Origin: Wolbachia endosymbiont of Ctenocephalides felis wCfeT
GTDB lineage: Bacteria > Pseudomonadota > Alphaproteobacteria > Rickettsiales > Anaplasmataceae
Length of the DNA stretch: 64,000 bases
Assembly: GCF_012277295.1 (NCBI RefSeq)
Contig: NZ_CP051156.1
Span: 620,001-684,000 of the forward strand
Reading direction: 5' to 3'
Made by a program: the position numbers and the translations under genes
Shown here: piece after piece, positions 17,909-28,515 of the stretch
Layout: every line of letters begins with the position of its first letter
How positions within the stretch are numbered: the first letter of the stretch is position 1
The notes under the pieces: generated by a model
Seen by the model: only the letters and a program-made list of their open reading frames with translations
Told to the model about the DNA's origin: nothing
Databases searched by the model: none

Positions 17909-19334
17909 CCAGTAGGTTTTGAAAAGGATTTAACTTCTTTTGCCTCCAAGTCAAGTACAATGAAATTATCCTCTCAAGAAACATATTTCCCCGTTTCGAT
18001 TGTGTAAAATATGAAACTTTTCGGTAAACAACGTAATGCCGAATCTGTTGCTCAGCATAGTTGTTTGTCAGTGGAATATTTTCTGGATCGTCCAAAAATT
18101 TCCACATCATCAGATCCGATTTCATGATATTTTTTGCTACTCGAGACGCTCCAATTGCCTCGGGTAAATTTGATATATTCTTTAAGTAATATCTCGTTCG
18201 CTTGCGTAATTTTCTTGCTCTTCTTATGAACCTTAATGTTGTCTATTTCATCCTTTAACAGAGCTTTTTTCAATGCAAATAATTCAGTAGCAACATTCCT
18301 TAAATAATACCCCAAAACTTTCACTTCGCTATTCCAACTATGAGACAACCTTTCAAAATCTCTTGCTAAATGTGCCCAACAGACCTGCCTTTTCTTGCTG
18401 GAAAAGTAGTTGTAAGCTGCATATCTGTCGGTCACTACTAGGTTGTTATTCTTTCCAAATTTACTATTTTCCAGGACTTTCATCCCTCTTGACTCTGTCA
18501 ATTTGATCACACTTCCTATTTTGCTCGCAAACATCCAGCACCAGCCCTGTTTACCTTTGTTGTAATGGCTAGTTTCATCGATATGTAAAATTTTGCTCTT
18601 GCTTACCTCTTCCTCAATTTGCTCATATGCTTCTTGGCATTTTTCTGCCACTCTAGCCTCGCTATTTGATACACTACCGACGCTGATATCCAGGTTGAAA
18701 ATGTCCTTTATAATATTTGCCACTTCTTTTTTCGAATTCTTGTAAAATCCACTTAATGCTGTAATTACTGACTTAACTCTTGGACCAAATGTGTCCGCAG
18801 TTACTCCTTCTTGTAGCTTGCTACTTTTTCTTTTTCCACATCTTTTGCAACGTCCATGCTCTAGTTGATATTCAACTACATACGGCTTGATTTCCGGCAA
18901 ATCGACCTTTTGATGAGTATACGGATCTTTTGATACCGCAATTTCTCCTCCGCACTCACACGTATTGGGCAGTTCTATTTTTACCATCTCATCTGCCTCC
19001 ATTTTAGGGCGGTAACTGCCTTTATGTCCAACCTGTGCTCCTACTTTCCTGTCACTTTTTGGCTTATTTTCCCTCATCTTATATAATTCTTTGGAGCTTG
19101 GTATAGATGAATTTTTTGAATTTAAGCCAAGCCTTTCTTTTAACTCAGCGTTTTCGATCCTTAGCGCTTTATTTTCTGCTTTAAGCTCTTCTATTTTTGT
19201 TTCTAACTTTTCTATAGTCTGCTTAAACTTTTGCAAAATTCTAAAAGATCAACCATATTACCTCACAGCCACTCTAGTTTACCTTTTTAGCATTCCTTGT
19301 CTACTCTTTATTTTACCGCCCGGCTGAAGGATAC
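17874..19334 (-). mobile_element. IS66-family element (copy B)
   Basis: A 1,461-bp copy in minus orientation, with the 3' end fused to typA. Its 5' terminus reads GAAGGATAC where the other copies have GAATGGATAC, a one-base loss in the inverted repeat. Flanks aagagcaa and atttcagg do not form a target duplication. A one-base insertion in the transposase gene near 18240 restores the overall length by chance. This is the most degraded copy in the window. Confidence 0.93.
17895..19236 (-). pseudogene. IS66-family transposase (copy B), frameshifted
   Basis: An extra T near 18239-18240 (ATGTTGTC versus ATGTGTC in other copies) shifts the frame after residue 332. It separates Asp220 and Asp270 from Glu395. 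The reading frame then ends in unrelated sequence, and the C-terminal part survives as an open frame at 17895-18125. Residue 2 is Gln instead of Arg. Alleles: Asn39, Thr159, Gln396. It is likely inactive. Confidence 0.9.
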
Positions 19335-19354
19335 ATTTCAGGCAACTCTACCTT

Positions 19355-20318
19355 TTAATGTGTAGAACGACGTTTAACCGGTTTGGATTTTTCATTATAA
19401 ACTGAATTGATATTAAAGATCTTATTAGCTTTTACAGCGATAATCCATAAACTTATGCCTAGGATTGTGAAAAAGACAGAATTGTGAATACTGCTCCAAA
19501 AATATTCAAAATACCTAGTGTATAAGTTAATTATAAAAAAAGTGACACCAAAATTACATATCAAAGAGTCATTTTGCTTTATGCCATAATAAATTGCCTT
19601 TAAAGTTGCGGCAGTGAAAATAGGTGAAAAGGTGCAGTAATCCTATTACTAAGATCATTCTATGTAAATCTGTACGCGATTTTAGCAGCCTTGATAAAGC
19701 AATCAATGCACTTCCATAAAGTAAAAGTCTGAATTGGATGCTTAACCCCAAATAATAATCGTTTTCACCAAGAAGACTAAGCCATTGCCCAAATGCAATC
19801 AATGAAAAACACCAAATTAACTTTGATTTCAGCAATGTGCCTAATACTGAATATATTACAAACGAAATTAATATTACATTAATTAAACGACTACCTGTAA
19901 TATCGAATTTAATCTCGTTTTCTTGCGACACAATAAAAAACATAAGAATAGCACAGGGAGTGAATAAAACTCCTAGAAAGAGTAAGCCTTCATTGCTGTA
20001 AAATTTCTCTGGCCATTTTGATTTGCCACACGTTCCAAGGACATAAAATAAAATGTCTAAAGCTGCTACTGCAAAACATACTACTATCTTATCATTTTCA
20101 AAGTATCTTGCGAGCTCATCTATAAATGCAGCCGATGCAATAACAAAGAAAAGTATTGAAGATAAGATAATAAATATACTAAGTTTTCTCCAGTCAAAAC
20201 CTATAACTTCTAAACTATTGCTTAATTTATCAGCCTGCTTTGCAGTGACTAAATTTTCTGCTTTCCAAAAACTTAACGCATTCCTTATGACAGATGCATC
20301 TCTCTTATATACTCTCAT
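19355..20318 (-). pseudogene. DUF2157-family membrane protein, broken by a frameshift
   Basis: Polytopic inner-membrane protein of unknown function. The first frame (to 19569) begins MRVYKRDASVIRNALSFW, has an N-terminal soluble domain typical of DUF2157 and about six hydrophobic segments, and then runs into non-conserved residues after GLLHLF. Shifting by one base near 19630 restores a coherent continuation (SPIFTAATLKAIYYGIKQND). It then joins the second frame (ending at 19355), which has two more membrane segments and the tail KPVKRRSTH. A single indel therefore splits one gene of about 320 codons. The ATG at 20318 has AGGA about 8 bases upstream. Sequencing error is the alternative. Confidence 0.75.
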
Positions 20319-20335
20319 CACTATTGTCCTGAAAA

Positions 20336-21310
<975 letters not shown>

Positions 21311-21340
21311 CTATATCATAAATAAAGTAATTACCAGGCG

Positions 21341-22024
21341 TCAAGCCTGATTAGCATAAGCAAGTGCAGCAACAACGGCAGTATCAACTCTTAAAATTCT
21401 TTTTCCTAAGCTTAACTTCTGACTAAATTTATCAGCAAGATTAAGCTCATTAGGTGAAAATCCACCTTCAGGGCCAATGATAATAGCAAGGTTTTTCTTG
21501 CCTTTTATCACTTTATCAGGAGATTGCCCTTCACCTGTTTCATCACACAAAACAAAGTTTCTGTTCTGTGAATCAGGCAGATTGCAGAAATTTATAGGAG
21601 GCAAAATTTCTGGTATACTTATTCTACCTGATTGCTCTGCAGCTTCAATTGCCTGTGATTTTGCTCTCTCAAAATTAATATTTTTTACTACTGTATATTC
21701 TGTCAAAAGAAATTGAATGCAAGTTACCCCCATCTCAGTTGCTTGCCTTATTACATTGCTCAAAGCAGAGCTTTTTACTATTGCACAATACAAATACAGG
21801 TTTTCTTCGTCTTGTTGAGCTTTAATGCACTCTTTTAACATCACTTGCACTGACTTGCGTGATATATCAGCTATTTCTCCTAGCCATTCTCCATCTTTTC
21901 CATTAAAAAAATAGATATTATCATGCTTCTTTAGTCGCATTACATTACAAATATAGTGACTTTGTTGTTGATTAAGTACTAAACAAATACCCTGTGATAA
22001 AGATTCTTCAATATAAAGTCTCAC
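21341..22024 (-). CDS. rsmE: 16S rRNA (uracil-1498-N3)-methyltransferase
   Basis: SPOUT-type methyltransferase that modifies U1498 of 16S rRNA. The 227-residue protein has an N-terminal PUA-like domain (HYICNVMRLKKHD near 24) and the C-terminal SAM knot (IIGPEGGFSPNE near 171, LGKRILRVDTAVVAAL near 196). The start lies 18 bases after the tRNA-Glu gene on the same strand, so both may be on one transcript with ftsH upstream. It appears intact. Confidence 0.92.
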   Translation of the reverse strand: MRLYIEESLSQGICLVLNQQQSHYICNVMRLKKHDNIYFFNGKDGEWLGEIADISRKSVQVMLKECIKAQQDEENLYLYCAIVKSSALSNVIRQATEMGVTCIQFLLTEYTVVKNINFERAKSQAIEAAEQSGRISIPEILPPINFCNLPDSQNRNFVLCDETGEGQSPDKVIKGKKNLAIIIGPEGGFSPNELNLADKFSQKLSLGKRILRVDTAVVAALAYANQA

Positions 22025-22042
22025 TTGAAACCCTGATTAGAG

Positions 22043-22114
22043 TGACTCTTACGGGATTTGAACCCGTGTTACCACCGTGAAAGGGTGGTGTCCTAACCAC
22101 TAGACGAAAGAGTC
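22043..22114 (-). tRNA. tRNA-Glu (anticodon UUC)
   Basis: On the minus strand the gene starts GACTCTTTCGTCTAGTGGTT. The acceptor GACTCTT pairs with AAGAGTC, the anticodon loop CTTTCAC is closed by CCACC/GGTGG, and the T-arm contains GGTTCAAATCC. No CCA is encoded. It lies between ftsH and rsmE. Confidence 0.95.
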
Positions 22115-22203
22115 AATATGAATTAATTAAGTTATAGTAATTACGCGCATAAAGTCAATCCTATTATTTCACAACGCAATGCCTTTTTCTGTGACCTTAT
22201 CCA

Positions 22204-24036
22204 CTAATAAAGAGAAGATTTTTTCACTTTCTTAGGTTTTTTATCTTCCTCTTTTACGACTTTCTTACCGCCTAATATATCTTTTATTTCATCACCTGTT
22301 AAAGTTTCAAACTCTAACAAGTTTTCAGCGACCAGATCCAAATTTTTCCTATTATCTGTAAGTATTTTTTTTGCATTTTCATAGCAAGTAGATATAACTC
22401 TCTTCACTTCTTCATCGATAAGCTTCAGTGTATCTTCAGAGATTATCTCAGAGCCTTGAATAGTCTGTTCACGAGTGTGATGCACTGGACCGACTTTGTC
22501 ACTCATTCCCCATTTTGTTACCATAGCACGCGATAAATCTGACGCCTGTTTTATATCAGATGATGCGCCGCTTGTGACTTTGTCATAGCCAAAAACAAGC
22601 TCTTCTGCCACACGTCCGCCCATGGCAACAGTTATATCTGCTATCATCTTTTCTCTTGTATGGGATACTCTGTCGGTTTCTGGTAACCTCATCACTAAAC
22701 CAAGTGCCCTACCACGAGGAATAATGGTTGCTTTATGTATAGGGTCAGAAGCAGGCATATTTACAGCTATTATCGCATGGCCAGCTTCGTGATATGCAGT
22801 AAGCCTCTTTTCCTCTTCAGTCATAATAAGGGAGCGTCTTTCCACACCCATCATCACCTTGTCACGCGCATATTCAAAATCATCCATAGTGACAATTTTT
22901 TTATTTCTTCTTGCAGCAATAAGCGCAGATTCATTAACCAAATTTGCCAAATCAGCCCCTGAAAAACCAGGTGTTCCTCTAGCAACTGTTTTTATATCAA
23001 CATCTGGTGCTATTGATATTTTCTTTATGTGAGTATCTAATATCTTTTCACGTCCGTTTATATCGGGCAAAGTTATAGTAACTTGTCGATCAAAACGGCC
23101 AGGTCTTAAAAGTGCTGGATCTAAAACATCAGGGCGGTTAGTTGCAGCAACTATTATTACTCCTTCATTGGATTCAAAGCCATCCATTTCAACTAGTAAC
23201 TGATTTAAAGTTTGCTCTCTTTCGTCATTTCCGCCACCAAGGCCAATTCCACGATGTCTACCAACTGCATCTATTTCATCGATAAAGATTATGCAAGGAG
23301 CGTTTTTCTTGCCCTGATCAAACATATCACGTACACGACTTGCACCAACACCAACAAACATTTCGACAAAATCAGATCCAGAAATACTAAAAAATGGCAC
23401 ATTAGCTTCGCCTGCAATTGCCCGAGCAAGAAGAGTCTTACCAGTACCAGGGGAGCCGATTAAAAGGCATCCTTTAGGTATTTTTCCACCCAGTGCTTGA
23501 AACTTCTGCCTTTGCTTTAGAAAATCAACAATCTCTACTAACTCTTCTTTTGCTTCATCAATTCCGGCAACATCACTAAATGTTACCTTCTTTCCACCAG
23601 TCATAAGTCGAGCTCTTGATTTACCAAAGCTTATGGTTCTGTTACCCCCCGCTTGTGTTTGTTTTAAGAGGAACAATAACAAGCCAATGAAGATAAACGT
23701 CGGAACCCATGAGATAAGCAATCCACCAATTATGCTCATTGCAGAATCTCCTGTTGAAAAGGAGAATGTTACCTTTTTGTCTTGTAGGCTTTTTATTAGG
23801 TCACTGTATATAACACCACTTGAATTGAAGTTTGAACCGCTTCTGAGCTTCCCTTCAACGCTCTGGTTTCTTATGACGACACTTTCTACATCATTTTCTT
23901 CCAATTTGGTCAAAAATTCTGAAAAGGGTATAGTTGTTTTGCTTTTGCCTATATCTCCACTAAATTGAATAATAATAACTGTAACTAGGACAATAATTAC
24001 TAACCAAATTAATAATCCTTCTAAAAATTTTTTCAT
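22204..24036 (-). CDS. ftsH: ATP-dependent zinc metalloprotease FtsH
   Basis: Membrane-bound AAA+ protease for quality control of membrane and cytoplasmic proteins. The 610-residue protein has two N-terminal membrane segments (about residues 4-24 and 102-122) around a periplasmic domain. Walker A is GSPGTGKT near residue 193, and Walker B is IIFIDEID near 249. The second region of homology is [19 protein letters not shown] near 299. The zinc site HEAGHA lies near 417. The tail is Lys-rich. The family length is about 610-650. No damage is seen. Confidence 0.97.
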   Translation of the reverse strand: MKKFLEGLLIWLVIIVLVTVIIIQFSGDIGKSKTTIPFSEFLTKLEENDVESVVIRNQSVEGKLRSGSNFNSSGVIYSDLIKSLQDKKVTFSFSTGDSAMSIIGGLLISWVPTFIFIGLLLFLLKQTQAGGNRTISFGKSRARLMTGGKKVTFSDVAGIDEAKEELVEIVDFLKQRQKFQALGGKIPKGCLLIGSPGTGKTLLARAIAGEANVPFFSISGSDFVEMFVGVGASRVRDMFDQGKKNAPCIIFIDEIDAVGRHRGIGLGGGNDEREQTLNQLLVEMDGFESNEGVIIVAATNRPDVLDPALLRPGRFDRQVTITLPDINGREKILDTHIKKISIAPDVDIKTVARGTPGFSGADLANLVNESALIAARRNKKIVTMDDFEYARDKVMMGVERRSLIMTEEEKRLTAYHEAGHAIIAVNMPASDPIHKATIIPRGRALGLVMRLPETDRVSHTREKMIADITVAMGGRVAEELVFGYDKVTSGASSDIKQASDLSRAMVTKWGMSDKVGPVHHTREQTIQGSEIISEDTLKLIDEEVKRVISTCYENAKKILTDNRKNLDLVAENLLEFETLTGDEIKDILGGKKVVKEEDKKPKKVKKSSLY

Positions 24037-24135
24037 TTCACTTCTAACTAAACGCCCATTAAGCTTAGCAAATTTTGTATTATTGTGCTATTAATAATAC
24101 ATCCGACTATATCATCATTGAAAAACTTCTTCGTG

Positions 24136-24786
24136 TTAATTTTTAATACACCTATCCTCTAAATACTTCACTACGAAATCCGTCAGCTTATCAAAATGCT
24201 GAAAACATAATAAATCCTCAAAACCACTTATTGATTGTCCATATGTAATGGGCAAACAGTTGGCATTTTGTGCACAGAAAATATCTGTTATACTATCACC
24301 AACAAAAAATACGTTTTCTTTATTAACAGGAAGTATAAATTCTTCTAATGCAAATAACAATGGGGTTGCAGATGGTTTATCTTCTGCAGTGTCACCTGAT
24401 CCAACTATTCTATCAAAGTAAGAATCTAACTTGAAATGAGCGACTTCTTCGCACAAGTTAGTATTTTTTTTGTTACTTACTATTGCCAGGTAAACATTGT
24501 GGTTCTTTAGTGTCTTTAGCATTTCTTCTACTCCTTCGTTTAGAGTAATATTTTGTAACAGTGCATTGTCCAAATATTTCTGATATATCTGGTTCGCTTT
24601 TTTCCATTGATCACCGAATAAAGCGAACATATAGCTCTTCCTAGATTCATGGGAGTTTCTATCTGCAATTTTATTACTATATCCCATTAAGTCTATGGTA
24701 TGCTGGATAGCATTCAAAATATTGTCTTGAGTGTCAACCAGGGTATTATCCCAGTCAAACACCACTGCTAGAGAGCTATCTTCCAT
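24136..24786 (-). CDS. HAD-superfamily hydrolase (phosphoglycolate phosphatase-like)
   Basis: Probable small-molecule phosphatase. The 216-residue protein has HAD motif I DWDNTLVDT near residue 11, motif II Ser in IVSNKKN near 102, a Lys in EDKPSATP near 135, and motif IV FVGDSITDI near 160. The first motif has DWDN where phosphoglycolate phosphatases usually have DLDG. The helical cap between motifs I and II fits subclass I. The substrate cannot be told from sequence. It diverges from the LD-carboxypeptidase gene. Confidence 0.82.
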   Translation of the reverse strand: MEDSSLAVVFDWDNTLVDTQDNILNAIQHTIDLMGYSNKIADRNSHESRKSYMFALFGDQWKKANQIYQKYLDNALLQNITLNEGVEEMLKTLKNHNVYLAIVSNKKNTNLCEEVAHFKLDSYFDRIVGSGDTAEDKPSATPLLFALEEFILPVNKENVFFVGDSITDIFCAQNANCLPITYGQSISGFEDLLCFQHFDKLTDFVVKYLEDRCIKN

Positions 24787-24862
24787 TTGTAAATTGTTAT
24801 ATACTTTAAGTAAATAACATTTTAATAAAGAAAATGTAAACAGGAATGCTTTTAATAAATTT

Positions 24863-24884
24863 GTTTCATTTCCACCAATGAAAC
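24863..24884. promoter_or_regulatory. Perfect inverted repeat in the divergent upstream region
   Basis: GTTTCATT (24863-24870) and AATGAAAC (24877-24884) form a perfect 8-bp dyad around a 6-base spacer. It lies between the divergent HAD and LD-carboxypeptidase genes. It lacks a T-run, so an operator or a 5' hairpin is more likely than a terminator. No matching regulator is identified. Confidence 0.35.
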
Positions 24885-25533
24885 ATAAGTTGTGTTATTC
24901 TTATAACGCACTATATTTATAATTACCCTGAGATAATAATGCACTTTTTTACTGTCTATCTTGTATGTTTTACTACTATTTTATTTGTTAATATAAATAC
25001 TTATGCAATTGACAAAATTGATATTATTGCCCCTTCTTCCAGAGGAAAAAAATCTGATCTGATTAGTATAAAAAATTACGTAGAGTCTTTAGGCTTTGAT
25101 GCTCGCATTTCAAATAAAATATATGGTAGTGGTAATCCCTTTTATTCTAACTCAGATGAATTTAGAGCAAATGACTTGATTAATGCACTAACTAATGATA
25201 GCAAGATAATTTGGTGTATCAGAGGAGGAGAAGGTGCTGCACGATTAATTCCTTATCTGGAGAAGTTATCAAGCGATGAGAAAGAAAAAATTGCTCAAGG
25301 CGAGAAAATTTTAATAGGCTACAGCGATATAACTGCTTTACATATTTACCTACAAACCAAATATAACTGGCAAACTCTTCATGGTACTATGTTGGAAATG
25401 ATAGTAAATAATTCTGTGGCTGAAAGTTCTATTGAAAAATTGAAAAGATTAGTTTTAAGCCAACAAAGCTCTGTAAGATTTGATAATCTGAAAATGATCA
25501 ATAATAACATAAAATTAAAAGACGATAGGTTAG

Positions 25534-26629
25534 AATTGCTTTGTTGCATCGCTCTTTGGATAGGAGGCAATGCATAATAAATTCATGAAGCTATCTCAAA
25601 TTTAGCCATGCCTATTTCAGTAAATTTGTTCAGCAAATAACACTTGAGTAGCATTTCTTTCTCACGGTTAATCTCAGATTTGTTCCTAAAACTAAACCCA
25701 AATGTTTGCTTCAGTCGCGAGAAAAAACTTTCTATATAAGATCTCTTCCCATAATTTATCTCTTTTTTCCACTTCTTCATACCATCTTCACCATATGACT
25801 TTATGAGCTTGATTGTAGAATTTCTCTCAGCCATATAATCCAGCTTTGGATGCTCCACTGCATTGTTTTGCAGAGGAATTTTTGTCTTTATGCCAAGCTC
25901 ATTGCACAATTTGTATAACTTCTTTCGATTATATGCTCTGTCTGCATATAGTGTGCTTATATTGTATTTAGCATTAGCCCTTGCAATAAGATCACAGGCT
26001 CCATAGTGGTCAGAATAAACTCCACTACTGTATTTTGCAGCTATGACTTTTTTGCTACCTATCTCCAGCATTACATGCAATTTTCTTGTTTGCTTATAGC
26101 CACGGTACTTTCTATCTGTACCGTTTGCCTTACTATGGCCTGGAATATTATTGTAGATGCTTATTCCAGTGCTATCTATGGCGATCTCAATATTTTCCAT
26201 ACTGTTTTTATCATGTCTTCGATCATTAATTTTTAAGTTAAGCTTTTTGAATCTTCTGGAAGCCTGGGAATAGCTGATAACTTGCAAATTTTTTCCTATT
26301 TGCTCAAGGTATCCCGCTATAAACCCCACCGTTTGTCTTAGGCCTATTCTAAACAAATAAGTTATTATGTGAATTAGAATTACGACTTTATCACTATAAA
26401 TATTGTTGCTACCGGCCATTTTGGGACTTTTTTCGTACCAATTTTCTATGGCATCGTTGACGTAATAAAAAATATTTCCTCTTTCTTGGAGAAATTTGTT
26501 ATATTCGTAGCAGTTACTGACTTTCATTTTGACTGGCATATTTTTCCTTTGTCGGTTAAATGCCTGTTTATAATGAATTTCGTCAGCAACTGCCAGTTCT
26601 TTTTACTTTAGCTATGCAACAAAGCCCAC
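25534..26629 (-). mobile_element. IS5-family insertion sequence inside the LD-carboxypeptidase gene
   Basis: An element of about 1.1 kb with imperfect terminal inverted repeats. The left end has GCTTTGTTGCATCGCT and the right end, reversed, GCTTTGTTGCATAGCT. A TAG at 25531-25533 and 26630-26632 is the likely 3-bp target duplication; the exact outermost bases are uncertain by a few positions. It carries one intact transposase gene on the minus strand. Confidence 0.85.
25583..26539 (-). CDS. IS5-family transposase
   Basis: A DDE transposase of 318 residues. The catalytic acids are seen in IEIAIDSTGISIY near residue 117, LYADRAYNRKK near 200 and SYIESFFSRLKQTFGF near 271 (the Y..E...R...K/Q pattern of IS4/IS5-type DDE enzymes). 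The N-terminus LQERGNIFYYVND is typical of Wolbachia IS5-group transposases. The frame is undamaged, so the element could be mobile. It is read opposite to the host gene. Confidence 0.9.
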   Translation of the reverse strand: MPVKMKVSNCYEYNKFLQERGNIFYYVNDAIENWYEKSPKMAGSNNIYSDKVVILIHIITYLFRIGLRQTVGFIAGYLEQIGKNLQVISYSQASRRFKKLNLKINDRRHDKNSMENIEIAIDSTGISIYNNIPGHSKANGTDRKYRGYKQTRKLHVMLEIGSKKVIAAKYSSGVYSDHYGACDLIARANAKYNISTLYADRAYNRKKLYKLCNELGIKTKIPLQNNAVEHPKLDYMAERNSTIKLIKSYGEDGMKKWKKEINYGKRSYIESFFSRLKQTFGFSFRNKSEINREKEMLLKCYLLNKFTEIGMAKFEIAS

Positions 26630-27019
26630 TAGGATCCAGTATTGTTGGTGGCAATATGACTTTAGTTGAAAACAGTATAGGGACAGTTTGGCAAATAAAT
26701 ACAAAAGGAAAAATTTTATTTTTAGAAGATACTAGAGTCTATCCATATGCAATAGAGCGCAGCTTAGATCACTTAAAACAAGCTCATATTCTTGATAAAG
26801 TGCAAGCAGTAATTTTTGGTGATTTTATTAACTCTGGCAATGATGACCTTGTTGAGATTGTAAAGACAAGGTTTGCAAAAAGCGTTAATGTTCCAGTCTT
26901 CACCATTCAAGGAATAGGTCATGGTCCTATAAATGACCCATTACCTCTAAACACCCGCACCATTATCGGCGTTCAAGATAAAGAAGAGGGCTCGTTTTTC
27001 ATGGATGTGCAGATGCATT

Positions 27020-28481
27020 GTATCCATTCAGCCGGGCGGTAAAATAAAGAGTAGACAAGGAATGCTAAAAAGGTAAACTAGAGTGGCTGTGAGGTAATAT
27101 GGTTGATCTTTTAGAATTTTGCGAAAGTTTAAGCAGACTATAGAAAAGTTAGAAACAAAAATAGAAGAGCTTAAAGCAGAAAATAAAGCGCTAAGGATCG
27201 AAAACGCTGAGTTAAAAGAAAGGCTTGGCTTAAGTTCAAAAAATTCATCTATACCAAGCTCCAAAGAATTATATAAGATGAGGGAAAATAAGCCAAAAAG
27301 TGACAGGAAAGTAGGAGCACAGGTTGGACATAAAGGCAGTTACCGCCCTAAAATGGAGGCAGATGAGATGGTAAAAATAGAACTGCCCAATACGTGTGAG
27401 TGCGGAGGAGAAATTGCGGTATCAAAAGATCCGTATACTCATCAAAAGGTCGATTTGCCGGAAATCAAGCCGTATGTAGTTGAATATCAACTAGAGCATG
27501 GACGTTGCAAAAGATGTGGAAAAAGAAAAAGTAGCAAGCTACAAGAAGGAGTAACTGCGGACACATTTGGTCCAAGAGTTAAGTCAGTAATTACAGCATT
27601 AAGTGGATTTTACAAGAATTCGAAAAAAGAAGTGGCAAATATTATAAAGGACATTTTCAACCTGGATATCAGCGTCGGTAGTGTATCAAATAGCGAGGCT
27701 AGAGTGGCAGAAAAATGCCAAGAAGCATATGAGCAAATTGAGGAAGAGGTAAGCAAGAGCAAAATTTTACATATCGATGAAACTAGCCATTACAACAAAG
27801 GTAAACAGGGCTGGTGCTGGATGTTTGCGAGCAAAATAGGAAGTGTGATCAAATTGACAGAGTCAAGAGGGGATGAAAGTCCTGGAAAATAGTAAATTTG
27901 GAAAGAATAACAACCTAGTAGTGACCGACAGATATGCAGCTTACAACTACTTTTCCAGCAAGAAAAGGCAGGTCTGTTGGGCACATTTAGCAAGAGATTT
28001 TGAAAGGTTGTCTCATAGTTGGAATAGCGAAGTGAAAGTTTTGGGGTATTATTTAAGGAATGTTGCTACTGAATTATTTGCATTGAAAAAAGCTCTGTTA
28101 AAGGATGAAATAGACACATTAAGGTTCATAAGAAGAGCAAGAAAATTACGCAAGCGAACGAGATATTACTTAAAGAATATATCAAATTTACCCGAGGCAA
28201 TTGGAGCGTCTCGAGTAGCAAAAAATATCATGAAATCGGATCTGATGATGTGGAAATTTTTGGACGATCCAGAAAATATTCCACTGACAAACAACTATGC
28301 TGAGCAACAGATTCGGCATTACGTTGTTTACCGAAAAGTTTCATATTTTACACAATCGAAACGGGGAAATATGTTTCTTGAGAGGATAATTTCATTGTAC
28401 TTGACTTGGAGGCAAAAGAAGTTAAATCCTTTTCAAAACCTACTGGCTATTGCTTCTTAAGCCATACACCTGAATGGATAC
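27020..28481 (+). mobile_element. IS66-family element (copy C) with 8-bp target duplication
   Basis: A 1,462-bp copy, one base longer than the others because of an extra G in the transposase gene. It is flanked by the perfect 8-bp repeat gatgcatt (27012-27019 and 28482-28489). Excising it regenerates an immediate stop codon for the LD-carboxypeptidase gene, confirming the boundaries. It is one of only two copies in the window with a target duplication; both are on the plus strand. Confidence 0.96.
27119..28460 (+). pseudogene. IS66-family transposase (copy C), frameshifted
   Basis: An extra G in the run at 27869-27872 (GGGG instead of GGG) shifts the frame after residue 250. The first frame keeps Asp220, and the second frame (27873-28460) keeps Asp270 and Glu395. 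Both halves are otherwise unchanged. A homopolymer sequencing error would give the same picture and must be excluded. Alleles: Ser39, Thr159, Gln396. Confidence 0.88.
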
Positions 28482-28515
28482 GATGCATTAGATCATCTTA
28501 TGTATAGTCTATTGA

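Larger units (their letters stand above)
24939..27042 (+). pseudogene. LD-carboxypeptidase (peptidase family S66), split by an IS5-family element and abutted by IS66
   Basis: Periplasmic or secreted murein tetrapeptide carboxypeptidase homologue. The 5' part (24939-25533) has a signal peptide and the catalytic-Ser motif GYSDITALH near residue 128. The 3' part (from about 26630) holds GGNMTL, a Glu-containing strand (FLEDTRVYPY) and the His motif in IQGIGHGPIN. Removing the IS5 element with one copy of its TAG duplication restores a continuous frame, DDRL joined to GSSIVGG. Without the IS66 copy, the gene would end MDVQMH followed at once by TAG; the IS66 end instead adds CIHSAGR. The gene is surely inactive as one polypeptide. 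Confidence 0.92.
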
